Origin: Candidatus Aegiribacteria sp.
GTDB lineage: Bacteria; Fermentibacterota; Fermentibacteria; Fermentibacterales; JCC-6
Length of the DNA: 57,335 bases
Assembly: GCA_030600545.1 (NCBI GenBank)
Contig: JAUVLV010000009.1
Coordinates: 1 to 57,335, forward strand
Direction: 5' to 3'
The translations under genes were made by a program, and so were the position numbers. Positions 9,813 through 18,739 of the stretch are shown piece by piece. The notes beneath the pieces were generated by a model. It was not told the DNA's origin. It did not search any database and saw only the letters and a list, made by a program, of their open reading frames with translations. How positions within the stretch are numbered: position 1 is the first letter of the stretch; each line of letters starts with the position of its first letter.

Positions 9813-9902
9813 ACTTTTCCCTTTCACGATGATAATTATCCAGGAATGCAAGATTTGTTTCAGCAGGATGAAGAAGGCCTGAATGCAGAATCAGAACATA
9901 GA

Positions 9903-10391
9903 TCAGATGGGATGTATTATGGGGTCTTCCTTCAGAACCCTGCTGAGTGTATAGGAAGCGGTATCAGCCTCCGCATCCGTAAGTACAACAAAAATTCTGT
10001 TCCTGCTGGCGGCGATATGTTTGATATCTATATGCTCTTTGGCAAGGGCACTCAGCGCGAGAGTCATGGTTCCTATTATCGTTTCACATACGGTCTCTTC
10101 AAGGTCGAAGCTGAGTATCGCCAGATCATGCTGTACGGTAATATCATCGATTCCTATTTTTTCCTTTACATCCTCAAGAACTTTTCTTGTCTTTTCGAAG
10201 CAGCCTTCAGCTACGCTGAAGGTTATGTCTCCCTCTTCGCTTCCATGTTCCGTATTGAACATATGAATAACGTTTATTTTCTTCTCCCCAAGCGCGGTAA
10301 AAAGCGTACCTGCTGTACCCGGTTTAGCCGGAACCCCATGACAGGTGAAACGGGTAATCTTTCTTCTTCGTGTCATTAGAATTTCGTTCAT
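9903..10391 (-). CDS. Tandem ACT-domain protein
   Basis: This 162-residue protein consists of two ACT-like units (about 12-80 and 88-160) and no catalytic domain. The pattern KPGTAGTLFTALGEKKINV is characteristic of the ACT pair at the C-terminus of aspartate kinases, which bind amino acids such as lysine or threonine. It is probably a stand-alone sensor or regulatory partner for an amino-acid enzyme encoded elsewhere. Start could be ATG at 10391 or the Met five residues later. It lies 90 bases upstream of sppA on the same strand, with no functional link apparent. Confidence 0.75.
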   Translation of the reverse strand: MNEILMTRRRKITRFTCHGVPAKPGTAGTLFTALGEKKINVIHMFNTEHGSEEGDITFSVAEGCFEKTRKVLEDVKEKIGIDDITVQHDLAILSFDLEETVCETIIGTMTLALSALAKEHIDIKHIAASRNRIFVVLTDAEADTASYTLSRVLKEDPIIHPI

Positions 10392-10494
10392 TACGTTTCC
10401 TTTCCCGCGCTTTCACCGGCATTGTACAAAGCAATCATTTCTTATTGAATCTACACTCATGCCTGCAAAAAGCCAGTGAAACATTCCTTTAACC

Positions 10495-10519
10495 CGGGGG
10501 ACGGCAACGCCGCCCCCCG
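10495..10519 (-). terminator. Strong hairpin after malic enzyme gene
   Basis: Eleven base pairs (one G-T) with a three-base loop lie nine bases past the stop of the malic enzyme gene. The T-run after the stem is poor, so termination may need Rho or the hairpin may mainly protect the 3' end of the operon transcript. Confidence 0.6.
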
Positions 10520-10527
10520 CAGATACA

Positions 10528-11982
10528 TCAGCTGACAGAATCAACTGCCAGCCTGACAGCTTCCTCAATGAGTTCCATCGGCGGTTCCTTTATGAAACCT
10601 TCCTCCATAAGCCTGTTAACCAGATTCCTTGATTCCATTATATCGGCTCTGGCTTCCTTGAGAACCTGTTCCCTCGTTTTATCCAATCCAGCAACTCCGT
10701 CCTTTATAGCCTGCATGGCCACATCTGCCGCTTCTTCCGGGAAAACATCCGCTTCATCCATAGTCGGAATAATGTAATCCGCGTTAAGTCCCTTTTTCCT
10801 GGCGAAATCCGCGAGAGATCTCGCTGCTGCAACGGCCATGTTATCCGTGATCTTCCTGGCCCTTATCAGCAGAGCTCCCTTCAGAATCCCCGGGAATCCA
10901 AGCGAGTTATTTACCTGATTCGGGAAATCCCCCCTCCCTGTGGCGACTATCGCGGCGCCGGCTTCTTTTGCTTCGTACGGGTAAATCTCTGGAACGGGAT
11001 TGGCACACGCGAACACGATGGGATCCCTAGCCATGGATCTTATCCATTCATGGGGAATAAGCCCCGGACCGGGTCTTGATACTGCAATCAGAACATCTGC
11101 TCCGGCACAGGCTTCTGCATGGGTCTGAATCCTTTCAGGATTCATGGCCTGGCAGAGCTCCCATTTTCTGTAAAACCGCTTATCAGCTTTGATGTCTTCT
11201 CTGTCGCTTGAAAGGCTGCCTTTTGAATCGAACATAACCATCTTTTCAGGGTCACCGCCCGCGGTTATTATCAGCCTGGCTATTGTTGTGTTGGAAGCGC
11301 CTGCGCCGATAAATACTATACGGACATCCTCCAGTTTTTTTCCGACTACTTCAAGGGCGCCAAGAAGCCCGGCAAGAGTAACGCATCCGGTTCCCTGAGC
11401 GTCATCGTGCCATACGGGAATATCACACTCCTCCCTGAGAGTATCAAGAACCTTGAAACAATTCGGCTGGGAAATATCTTCCAGATTAATGCCACCGAAG
11501 CTTGGCTGAACCATTTTCACGAAATCAATGATCTTGTCGGCGTCAGGCTTTCCATCCTTATCCCGGTTGTCAATGCACAGAGCCACAGCATCCACTCCGC
11601 CGAGATATTTCATAAGGAACGCTTTACCCTCCATGACTCCAAGTCCGCCCGGAGGAGTGCAGTCACCGTCTCCCAGTACCCTTGTGGAATCGCTGACAAC
11701 ACCTATGAAATTGCCCTTGTTCGAAAGCTCGTATGCAGCTTCGTTGTTATCACGAATGGTAGTTGATACCTTTGATACTCCGGGAGTATACCAGACGTTG
11801 AACCAGTTGAAACCGTACAGCCCTGCCTTGGGAACGGTCATCATCTTTCCCTTGTAGAAGCTGTGCGTTCTGTACGCAAGTTCTTTCAGAAAAACAGTTT
11901 TTGCTTTAGCTATCTGTTCCTCGGAAAAGTCATCGGGAAAAAGGTCGCCGAGATTATTCAGTGTCAGGTCAAAACCCATCAT
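10528..11982 (-). CDS. NAD(P)-dependent malic enzyme (decarboxylating)
   Basis: This 484-residue enzyme converts malate to pyruvate and CO2 with reduction of NAD or NADP. The N-terminal malic domain carries the conserved Tyr region (AYELSNKGNFIGVVSDST), the metal-site DDAQGTG motif near residue 195, and a Rossmann dinucleotide loop IVFIGAGASNTTIA near 223-236. The length fits bacterial malic enzymes with a C-terminal extension of about 70 residues. It is last in the sucC-sucD-fumarase-malic enzyme operon, so it drains fumarate-derived malate to pyruvate. Cofactor preference cannot be read from the sequence. Confidence 0.92.
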   Translation of the reverse strand: MMGFDLTLNNLGDLFPDDFSEEQIAKAKTVFLKELAYRTHSFYKGKMMTVPKAGLYGFNWFNVWYTPGVSKVSTTIRDNNEAAYELSNKGNFIGVVSDSTRVLGDGDCTPPGGLGVMEGKAFLMKYLGGVDAVALCIDNRDKDGKPDADKIIDFVKMVQPSFGGINLEDISQPNCFKVLDTLREECDIPVWHDDAQGTGCVTLAGLLGALEVVGKKLEDVRIVFIGAGASNTTIARLIITAGGDPEKMVMFDSKGSLSSDREDIKADKRFYRKWELCQAMNPERIQTHAEACAGADVLIAVSRPGPGLIPHEWIRSMARDPIVFACANPVPEIYPYEAKEAGAAIVATGRGDFPNQVNNSLGFPGILKGALLIRARKITDNMAVAAARSLADFARKKGLNADYIIPTMDEADVFPEEAADVAMQAIKDGVAGLDKTREQVLKEARADIMESRNLVNRLMEEGFIKEPPMELIEEAVRLAVDSVS

Positions 11983-12016
11983 TTTACCATCCTGTCAGAA
12001 GTGAAATGTACAATAT

Positions 12017-12574
12017 TTATCCTTCGCGACGGTACTCTGCCACTCCGGCCTCAAACAGATCGTTGCCTTTAGTATCGTTGACAACAAACAGAGGCATTCT
12101 TTCAACAACCAGTCTTCTTACGGCTTCAGGTCCAAGATCTTCGTAAGCAATAACTTCTGCTTCCTTGACTGAAGAAGCTATTCCGGCTGCGGCTCCTCCC
12201 ACGGCAGCGAAGTAAACGCCTTTGTTTTTAACCATCGAATCCCGGACTTTCATGGATCTGGGTCCTTTCCCAATGGATCCTTTCAATCCGTGTTCAAGGA
12301 GAAGGGGAGTAAATACATCCATTCTGTAACTTGTTGTGGGACCGGCGGAATTCATTACCTGTCCCGGTCTTGAGGGGGCCGGGCCGACGTAGTAGATAAC
12401 GGCTCCCCTGAGATCAAAGGGAAGTTCCTTGCCTTCCTCGACCAGGGCAACAAGCCTTTTGTGCGCGGCGTCCCTTGCGGTATATATCTCGCCGGAAAGG
12501 AATACTTTGTCCCCGGATTCAAGTTCTGATACCTGTTTTTCATCCAGGGGAGTTTTCAGTTCAACCGTTTTCAA
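12017..12574 (-). CDS. Fumarate hydratase class I, beta (C-terminal) subunit
   Basis: This 185-residue protein matches the C-terminal half of class I fumarases, which in many anaerobes is a separate chain. The conserved patch GPTTSYRMDVFTP (about 95-107) and the KGPRSMKVRDSM segment are visible. It pairs with the alpha subunit encoded just upstream to form a [4Fe-4S] enzyme interconverting fumarate and malate. The start is a TTG at 12574 behind a strong AGGAGG site. The relative L(+)-tartrate dehydratase is an alternative; the sucCD and malic enzyme neighbours favour fumarase. Confidence 0.9.
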   Translation of the reverse strand: MKTVELKTPLDEKQVSELESGDKVFLSGEIYTARDAAHKRLVALVEEGKELPFDLRGAVIYYVGPAPSRPGQVMNSAGPTTSYRMDVFTPLLLEHGLKGSIGKGPRSMKVRDSMVKNKGVYFAAVGGAAAGIASSVKEAEVIAYEDLGPEAVRRLVVERMPLFVVNDTKGNDLFEAGVAEYRREG

Positions 12575-12594
12575 TTATCTCTCCTCCTGTCTTA

Positions 12595-13440
12595 CTAGAT
12601 AATCGTTTCGCCATGCCTGCTGACATGACATTGAATGTTCACCGCAACCGGCATCGAAGCGATATGGCATGGAACCATCTTTATGTGAACCGCCAGCGCG
12701 GTGGTCCTGCCTCCAAGCCCCTGCGGTCCGATCCCCAGATTGTTAATTCTCTTTAGAAGATCCTTTTCAACCTCATCGTAAACCGGGTCGGGATTTGGTT
12801 CTCCGATAGTTCTCATGAGAGCTTCCTTCGCAAGCATGGCGCATCTCTCGAAACTGCCGCCCAGACCCACTCCCACGACTATCGGAGGGCAGGGATTGCC
12901 TCCCGATCTGGAAACCCTGTCAACCACGAAATCCTTTACTCCATCTATACCGTCGGCAGCCGTCATCATGCGTACTTCGCTCATGTTCTCAGCTCCGCCG
13001 CCTTTGGGAGCAAAGACGATTTTAATTTTATCCCCTGGAACGATTCTTGTATAGATGACAGCCGGTGTGTTATCGGTTGTGTTCTTCCTTTCAATTACGG
13101 GGTCCGCAACCATCGATTTACGGAGATAGCCTTCTTTGTATCCCTGCCTCACACCTTCGTTGACGGCGTCTTCCAGAGCACCTCCAACGAGATGCACTTC
13201 CTGTCCGACCTCCATGAAAACGATAGCCACTCCGGTATCCTGGCATATGGGCATTTTCTCTTTTTCCGCGATATCATGGTTATCAAGAATAACCTGAAGG
13301 ATCTCTTTCCCCATAGGGGACTCCTCCCTCTCAAGTGATTCTCTGAGAGCCTTCTTCACATCATCCGGAAGATAGATGTTCGTTCTGATGCTCAGATCCT
13401 TCACCGCTTCCGTTATCCTGGCAACATCAAGTTCTCTCAA
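12595..13440 (-). CDS. Fumarate hydratase class I, alpha (N-terminal) subunit
   Basis: This 281-residue chain matches the Fe-S-binding N-terminal half of class I fumarases. Conserved Cys residues are visible in PICQDTG (near 64), in GGNPCPPIV (near 180) and in the FERCAML patch (near 197); the three cysteines would ligate the [4Fe-4S] cluster that binds fumarate. It starts with TTG overlapping the sucD stop as TTGA and lies 20 bases before the beta subunit, so the two are translated together. Such oxygen-labile enzymes fit an anaerobic or microaerobic life. Confidence 0.92.
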   Translation of the reverse strand: MRELDVARITEAVKDLSIRTNIYLPDDVKKALRESLEREESPMGKEILQVILDNHDIAEKEKMPICQDTGVAIVFMEVGQEVHLVGGALEDAVNEGVRQGYKEGYLRKSMVADPVIERKNTTDNTPAVIYTRIVPGDKIKIVFAPKGGGAENMSEVRMMTAADGIDGVKDFVVDRVSRSGGNPCPPIVVGVGLGGSFERCAMLAKEALMRTIGEPNPDPVYDEVEKDLLKRINNLGIGPQGLGGRTTALAVHIKMVPCHIASMPVAVNIQCHVSRHGETII

Positions 13441-14312
13441 CTTTTTCCTCCCAATCCATCACTAACAAGATCAACAATCTGCTCCACAGTATCCGCAACA
13501 GGTATGTCATTATCTTTAAGAACCGCAACCTTTGCGTCAACGGTACTGTCAGCGCCTGAGATGATAGCGCCTGCATGCCCCATCCTCTTTCCCGGAGGAG
13601 CGCTGCGACCGACTATGTAGCCCACCACAGGTTTGGTGATATTGTTTTTAACAAAGGCAGCTGCGTCCTGTTCGTCGGTTCCACCTATCTCTCCGACGAT
13701 AACCATCAGCTCCGTTTCTGCGTCATTCTCAAAACGTTCAAGGTAATCGTTGTATTTCATTCCTACTATGGGATCTCCTCCCATGCCTATCGCTGTAGAC
13801 TGGCCGTATCCTGCGGCAGTAAGATGGTTAACAACTTCGTATGTAAGTGTTCCGCTTCTGGAAATTACGCCTACAGAACCTCTCTTGAATATATTTCCGG
13901 GCATGATTCCCACCTTTGATTTGTCCGGGGAGATCAGGCCGGGGCTGTTAGGACCAATAAGAGCTGTCCCCAGTTCATCTAGTTCCCTCACAATTTTGGA
14001 CATGTCAAGAACCGGGATGCCTTCACTGACTGCTATAACGAGTTTTATTCCCGCATTGGCTCCTGCTAGAATGGCATCGCCCGCGAAGGGAGCGGGAACA
14101 AAAATAACCGAACATTCAGCACCCGTTTCCCTTACCGCTTCTTCAGCGGTGTTGAATACAGGAAAATCCTGGAAACTGCTCCCGCCTTTTCCGGGGTGAA
14201 CACCCGCGACAACATTCGTTCCGTACAGTATCATCTGTTCCGCATGGAAAGAGCCGTCACGGCCAAGACCCTGTACCATTACCCTTGTACTCTTATCTAA
14301 AAGTATGCTCAT
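13437..14312 (-). CDS. sucD: Succinyl-CoA synthetase, alpha subunit
   Basis: This 291-residue subunit binds CoA and carries the active-site His that is phosphorylated during the succinyl-CoA/succinate/NTP reaction. The N-terminal GLGRDGSFHAEQM segment matches the CoA-binding Rossmann start. The phospho-His patch GHAGAIISG appears near residue 245. The ATG at 14312 overlaps the sucC stop by one base (TGATG), giving coupled 1:1 synthesis with the beta subunit. Confidence 0.95.
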   Translation of the reverse strand: MSILLDKSTRVMVQGLGRDGSFHAEQMILYGTNVVAGVHPGKGGSSFQDFPVFNTAEEAVRETGAECSVIFVPAPFAGDAILAGANAGIKLVIAVSEGIPVLDMSKIVRELDELGTALIGPNSPGLISPDKSKVGIMPGNIFKRGSVGVISRSGTLTYEVVNHLTAAGYGQSTAIGMGGDPIVGMKYNDYLERFENDAETELMVIVGEIGGTDEQDAAAFVKNNITKPVVGYIVGRSAPPGKRMGHAGAIISGADSTVDAKVAVLKDNDIPVADTVEQIVDLVSDGLGGKS

Positions 14313-15457
14313 CAGCTTCCTCCTCCCTCTTTCGCAAGGCGGATGGCTTCCCTGGCTCCTTTTGTCATATCCTTCATGGCTGTAATACCGAAATCGGAAA
14401 GTATCTTTATACCCTCCTCCTCGTTGGTTCCGGTAAGACGAACTACAAGAGGAAGATCTGTTTTGATTTCGCTCAGTGCCGCAACCAGGCCGTTCGCGAC
14501 ATCATCGCATCTGGTAATACCACCGAAAACATTTATGAATATGGTCTTTACATTACAGTCCGAGACAAGAAGCTCCATAGCATGAATAACCTTCTCGGGG
14601 CTTGAACTCCCCCCTATATCGAGGAAATTGGCCGGAGTGCCTCCGAGATGCTTTATGATATCCATTGTTGCCATGGCCAGACCCGCCCCATTAACCATAC
14701 AGCCTATTTCACCCTCGAGCTGCACATAGCTCAGACCATGGTTTTTCGCGTCGAGTTCCTTTATCTCTGAGGGTGTGGGTAACCGAAGTTCTTCCATGAC
14801 GGGATGTTTGAACATAGCGTTGTCATCAAGAACTATCTTGGCATCGAGCGCGATAATTGAACCGTCCTTAAGTTCAGCAAGTGGGTTTATTTCTGCCAGA
14901 GAAGCATCAATATCATGAAAACACTTCCATAGTTTTTCCATTATTGAAGCGGCTGCCATTGCCTTTTTCTTATCCGGAAATAACTTGAATGCAAGCTGCT
15001 TCGATTCGAAGGAGCGAAGCCCCCTCTCGGGATTGATCTCCTGGAAAAATATCAGCTCCGGGGTTTCGGCAGCTACTTTCTCGATATCCATACCGCCAGA
15101 TGCGGAAACCATCATAACCGGCTGTTTCTTCCTTCTGTCAATTGTGATGCCAACGTAGTATTCCGCAGAAATAGATACTGCCGGATCAACAAGCAACCTC
15201 TCAACCTTAAAACCCTTTATATCCATACCAAGTATAGATTCAGATGCCATGTAGGCTTCCGGCGGCGTTCCGGCAAGTCTCACCCCTCCTGCCTTGCCTC
15301 TACCTCCCGCCTGAACCTGAGCTTTGATAACCACCGGACATCCGATCTTTTCGGCAGCACTTCTGGCTTCCTCTGCCGTAGTTACCATTACTCCGTCAGG
15401 AGCGGGGATACCGTAATCTCTGAACAGTCTCTTTGCCTGAAATTCTTCAAGTTTCAT
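14312..15457 (-). CDS. sucC: Succinyl-CoA synthetase, beta subunit
   Basis: This 381-residue subunit has an ATP-grasp fold at the N-terminus (KLEEFQAKRLF start, then VIKAQVQAGGRGKAGGV near 44-60) and the CoA-ligase segment FINVFGGITRCD near 312-323 that contacts the alpha subunit. It forms ATP or GTP from succinyl-CoA, or runs in reverse. It is first in the five-gene operon sucC-sucD-fumarase alpha-beta-malic enzyme. Nucleotide specificity cannot be decided here. Confidence 0.95.
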   Translation of the reverse strand: MKLEEFQAKRLFRDYGIPAPDGVMVTTAEEARSAAEKIGCPVVIKAQVQAGGRGKAGGVRLAGTPPEAYMASESILGMDIKGFKVERLLVDPAVSISAEYYVGITIDRRKKQPVMMVSASGGMDIEKVAAETPELIFFQEINPERGLRSFESKQLAFKLFPDKKKAMAAASIMEKLWKCFHDIDASLAEINPLAELKDGSIIALDAKIVLDDNAMFKHPVMEELRLPTPSEIKELDAKNHGLSYVQLEGEIGCMVNGAGLAMATMDIIKHLGGTPANFLDIGGSSSPEKVIHAMELLVSDCNVKTIFINVFGGITRCDDVANGLVAALSEIKTDLPLVVRLTGTNEEEGIKILSDFGITAMKDMTKGAREAIRLAKEGGGS

Positions 15458-15526
15458 TGTCCTCCATACTATTCCGGTAAGACGAAAACCAAAGGAAAAT
15501 ACTCAGCACACAAATAACCAGCATAA

Positions 15527-15555
15527 ACAATATCACATACATAATGACCTTACAA
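15527..15555 (-). promoter_or_regulatory. Possible promoter of the sucC operon
   Basis: On the minus strand, TTGTAA and TATTGT are 17 bases apart, about 70 bases before the sucC start. Each box matches consensus at four of six positions, so this is only plausible. Confidence 0.35.
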
Positions 15556-15693
15556 GTGATATTATTCACCACGCCTGCACAAGCTGAATTGCAGTCTTTT
15601 TTTTAAGTCGAGATTCCAACCATTACTGCAAAGCATAATCCGATGCTTATATTCGTTAATTAAGAAATATCATGAAACAGTTGAGAGGTTCTT

Positions 15694-17193
15694 ATGACAG
15701 CCAAAAAAATCAGAACAAGACTTGCCCCGTCACCAACCGGAGACCCTCACGTGGGAACGGCCTACCAGGCCCTTTTCGGATATGTCTGGGCGAAGAAAAA
15801 CAATGGCAGTTTTATTCTGCGAATTGAGGATACCGATAAGGAACGATCTACTCCGGAATCCGAAAGAGCTATCGTTGATTCTCTGAAGTGGCTCGGCCTC
15901 GAATGGGATGAAGGTCCCGAAATCGGCGGAACCTATGGACCTTACAGACAGAGCGAGAGGCTTGAAATCTACCATGAATATATAAACAGGTTAGTCGCAG
16001 AAGGTCATGCGTATCCCTGTTTCTGCAGCAGGGAACGCCTTGCCGAAGTACGAAACGAAAGACAGAAAGCTGGTGCGTCCAGCGGCTACGACAGAAAATG
16101 CAGAGACATCCCGCCGGAGGAAGCCACAAAGAGAGTTGAAGCCGGGGAGGAATTCACCGTAAGAATGAAGGTTCCCCTTGAGGGCACGTGTGTTTTTGAG
16201 GATCTGCTCCGCGGAGAAATAGAGAAGGACTGGGCATCCATAGACGACCAGGTGATTATGAAAGCTGACGGATTTCCAACATACCATCTTGCGGTAGTAG
16301 TGGACGATCACCTTATGAAAATCTCCCATATTATAAGGGGTGAGGAGTGGATCAATTCGGTACCGAAGCATGTTCTTCTTTACGAATTTTTCGGGTGGGA
16401 ACCACCTGTATTCTGCCATCTTCCCCTTCTCCGCAACAAGGATAAAAGCAAGCTTTCAAAGAGAAAGAATCCGGTATCCATAGACTGGTACAGGAAGACG
16501 GGAATTCTACCTGAAGCCCTTCTCAACTATTTAGGGATGATGGGCTGGCACCTTTCGGATGACAGGGAGAAATTCTCCCTCCATGAAATGATAGATAATT
16601 TCAGGCTTGAGGATATCAGCCTCGGAGGCCCTGTTTTTGATCTTGATAAGCTTCTCTGGCTCAACGGCAGGTATATAAGAGAGGATTTTTCAACAGATGA
16701 TCTTCTCGACAGGCTTGTAGAGTGGGGGCTTAACAGAGAGCACTTCGAAAAGATTCTCGATATCTGCAAAGGCAGGATGAGCTGCCTTTCGGACTGGGGT
16801 GACATGACTAACCACTTCTTCAACAACAATATTTCCCTCTCAAAGGATGAACTTCTCATTAAGAACAGGGATGAGACTGAAATATGCGAGATTCTTCAGA
16901 TGATCCTCTGGGAACTGGAAAAACTTGACCGCTTTACAAAAGAAAGCATCTACTTGCTATTCAAAGAGTTTTCCGAAAAGCTGGACATCAAGCTGAAATA
17001 CCTTACTCAGCCTTTGTACATAGCCATCAGCGGCAAAGCGGTTTCAACCCCTCTTTTTGACACGATGGAGATTCTTGGAAGTGATATCAGCCGCATGAGA
17101 ATCAGGTCCGCAATGGAAGAACTTGGAAATCTATCAGGCAAGAAGCTCAAAAAACTGGAAAAGAAATACAACTCGTTGTTCGCAGACATCTGA
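15694..17193 (+). CDS. gltX: Glutamyl-tRNA synthetase
   Basis: This 499-residue class I synthetase charges tRNA-Glu with glutamate. The HIGH-type signature appears as HVGT near residue 19 (RLAPSPTGDPHVGT), and the KMSKS-type loop as KLSKR near 253. A Cys-x-Cys and later YDRKC (near 109-138) resemble the zinc-binding SWIM-like insert of many GluRS enzymes, with Asp where some have His. The C-terminal helical half is the anticodon-binding region. Whether it also charges tRNA-Gln is not visible. The tRNA-Glu(CTC) gene follows 63 bases downstream. Confidence 0.95.
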   Translation: MTAKKIRTRLAPSPTGDPHVGTAYQALFGYVWAKKNNGSFILRIEDTDKERSTPESERAIVDSLKWLGLEWDEGPEIGGTYGPYRQSERLEIYHEYINRLVAEGHAYPCFCSRERLAEVRNERQKAGASSGYDRKCRDIPPEEATKRVEAGEEFTVRMKVPLEGTCVFEDLLRGEIEKDWASIDDQVIMKADGFPTYHLAVVVDDHLMKISHIIRGEEWINSVPKHVLLYEFFGWEPPVFCHLPLLRNKDKSKLSKRKNPVSIDWYRKTGILPEALLNYLGMMGWHLSDDREKFSLHEMIDNFRLEDISLGGPVFDLDKLLWLNGRYIREDFSTDDLLDRLVEWGLNREHFEKILDICKGRMSCLSDWGDMTNHFFNNNISLSKDELLIKNRDETEICEILQMILWELEKLDRFTKESIYLLFKEFSEKLDIKLKYLTQPLYIAISGKAVSTPLFDTMEILGSDISRMRIRSAMEELGNLSGKKLKKLEKKYNSLFADI

Positions 17194-17256
17194 AAACATC
17201 CACCGGCCTTGACTGAACGGTTTGCGGGCCTGATATTTGCGGCCTGAAATTAATGC

Positions 17257-17331
17257 GCTCCCATCGTCTAGCGGCTAGGACGCTGGCCTCTCACGCCGGA
17301 AACCGGGGTTCGATTCCCCGTGGGAGCGCCA
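17257..17331 (+). tRNA. tRNA-Glu (CTC)
   Basis: A complete cloverleaf is present. The acceptor arms GCTCCCA (17257-17263) and TGGGAGC (17321-17327) pair fully. The anticodon stem CTGGC/GCCGG encloses the loop CTCTCAC, with anticodon CTC at 17290-17292. The T arm has the usual GGTTCGATTCC core. Discriminator G and CCA (17329-17331) are encoded. The gene sits just behind gltX, whose product charges it. Confidence 0.96.
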
Positions 17332-17548
17332 TTATCAAAATGCATCAGAACTGCGACCATTTTTCACTCCAGTATAATAGCACTTCGTTAAGAACTTCCT
17401 ACTATGACCATAATAAGGTTGAATACAGCATAATGATACCGGGAACTGCTTCTGTGCTGGTTTCATATTATGATAATATGCAATGGGATTGACATATCAC
17501 AGAAAAACTTCGACTGTACTTGATATGCAGAGAGGAGGAATGAGGTAA

Positions 17549-18727
17549 ATGTTTCCATCAGAGAAATCTCCATCTTTTAATACTATTCTTCTTGTACTTA
17601 TATCTGTCATTCTTTTTACGGTATTCCCTGTGTATTCTGGCCCCCCGGAAATCATCTGGGAAAGAACAATAACTACAGGATTCGATTGCCGATTCTGGGG
17701 TGTTGACTGCACAGATGACGGCGGAGCTGTATGCGTAGGAGAATCCGCAACTGAAGATGAGGAGATATCTTCCCTTTTCCTGGTGAAATATACATCTCAG
17801 GGGCTTCTCCAGTGGGAATGCGTTACCGGTTGGAGCCTGGCAACAACAGGCCAGAATGTGCTACAGATTCCCGGCGGATACGTAGTCTGCGGAAGCATCT
17901 TCTCCGGAACCGACTACGATGGGTTTTTGGCGAAGTTCGACTATTTCGGCAACATTATCTGGTACAATCGCATCGAGAATCCAAACGATGAAATTCTCTA
18001 CGATGTAGCCCAGGCGGGAGACAGTTGTTATATCGCTGCTGGCTATACCAAATCCATGGGAGCTGGTGAAAAGGATGCCTGGCTTATACTGGTTGATTTC
18101 AGCGGTAATCTCAAGTGGTCAAGAGCATTCGGCACTTCAGAATCTGAAGTAGCCTATTCTGTGGCTGCCCTGAGAAATGGAGGTTTTGCTCTTGCCGGAG
18201 GAGGCGGGGGTAATTTCTATATGGTTATTACAGACGAAAATGGAATTGGAAGAAACGCCAAAAGCTACGATAATGGAGGTCATGAGATTGCCAGATCTCT
18301 TATAGAATCCTTAGAAGGAGGGTTTCTCCTTGCCGGATCTACAATGGGGTGCGGCGATTACCAGTCTGACATCTGGCTTGTAAGAACGGATTTTACAGGG
18401 GAGGAGGTATGGACCTTCGAAATAGAGGGCGAAGACAACGATTCAGCGTGGGATGTCGTTGAGCCGGAAACCGGGGGTTACATTATCCTCGGGAATACAA
18501 TGTCTTCAGGCAGCGGTAAGTACGATGCTGTACTCTACAGAATTGATCCCTGGGGAAATATCATCTGGAAGACATGCGCAGGTGACAGCCTCTGGAACAC
18601 TGGTAGCGGTCTTTCAATGGATCCTGAGGGTAACCTGTTCTTCGCGGGGAGAACGGAATCTGTTGAAAACGGATTGTTTTCTGCATGGCTGGTTCACACC
18701 AGCACTGAAGACCTTTTGAACTGGTAG
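17549..18727 (+). CDS. Secreted beta-propeller repeat protein
   Basis: This 392-residue protein has a signal peptide (hydrophobic core about 12-30). It is built from about six repeats of 45-55 residues with a pattern of G-G-x-x-x-x-G, then D-A/G-x-L and D-x-x-G-N-x-x-W, for example FDYFGNIIWYN and IDPWGNIIWKT. This fits a propeller of the delta-60 or PQQ-like kind. It lacks the C-terminal sorting domain, so it may stay in the periplasm. A strong AGGAGG site precedes the ATG. It is first in a run of five closely spaced plus-strand genes; role unknown. Confidence 0.75.
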   Translation: MFPSEKSPSFNTILLVLISVILFTVFPVYSGPPEIIWERTITTGFDCRFWGVDCTDDGGAVCVGESATEDEEISSLFLVKYTSQGLLQWECVTGWSLATTGQNVLQIPGGYVVCGSIFSGTDYDGFLAKFDYFGNIIWYNRIENPNDEILYDVAQAGDSCYIAAGYTKSMGAGEKDAWLILVDFSGNLKWSRAFGTSESEVAYSVAALRNGGFALAGGGGGNFYMVITDENGIGRNAKSYDNGGHEIARSLIESLEGGFLLAGSTMGCGDYQSDIWLVRTDFTGEEVWTFEIEGEDNDSAWDVVEPETGGYIILGNTMSSGSGKYDAVLYRIDPWGNIIWKTCAGDSLWNTGSGLSMDPEGNLFFAGRTESVENGLFSAWLVHTSTEDLLNW

Positions 18728-18739
18728 AGAGGAGTAATT

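Noticed and set aside
17341-17493. 50-codon plus-strand frame after the tRNA
   Set aside because: No ribosome site, no recognisable pattern, and it lies in the leader of the next gene.
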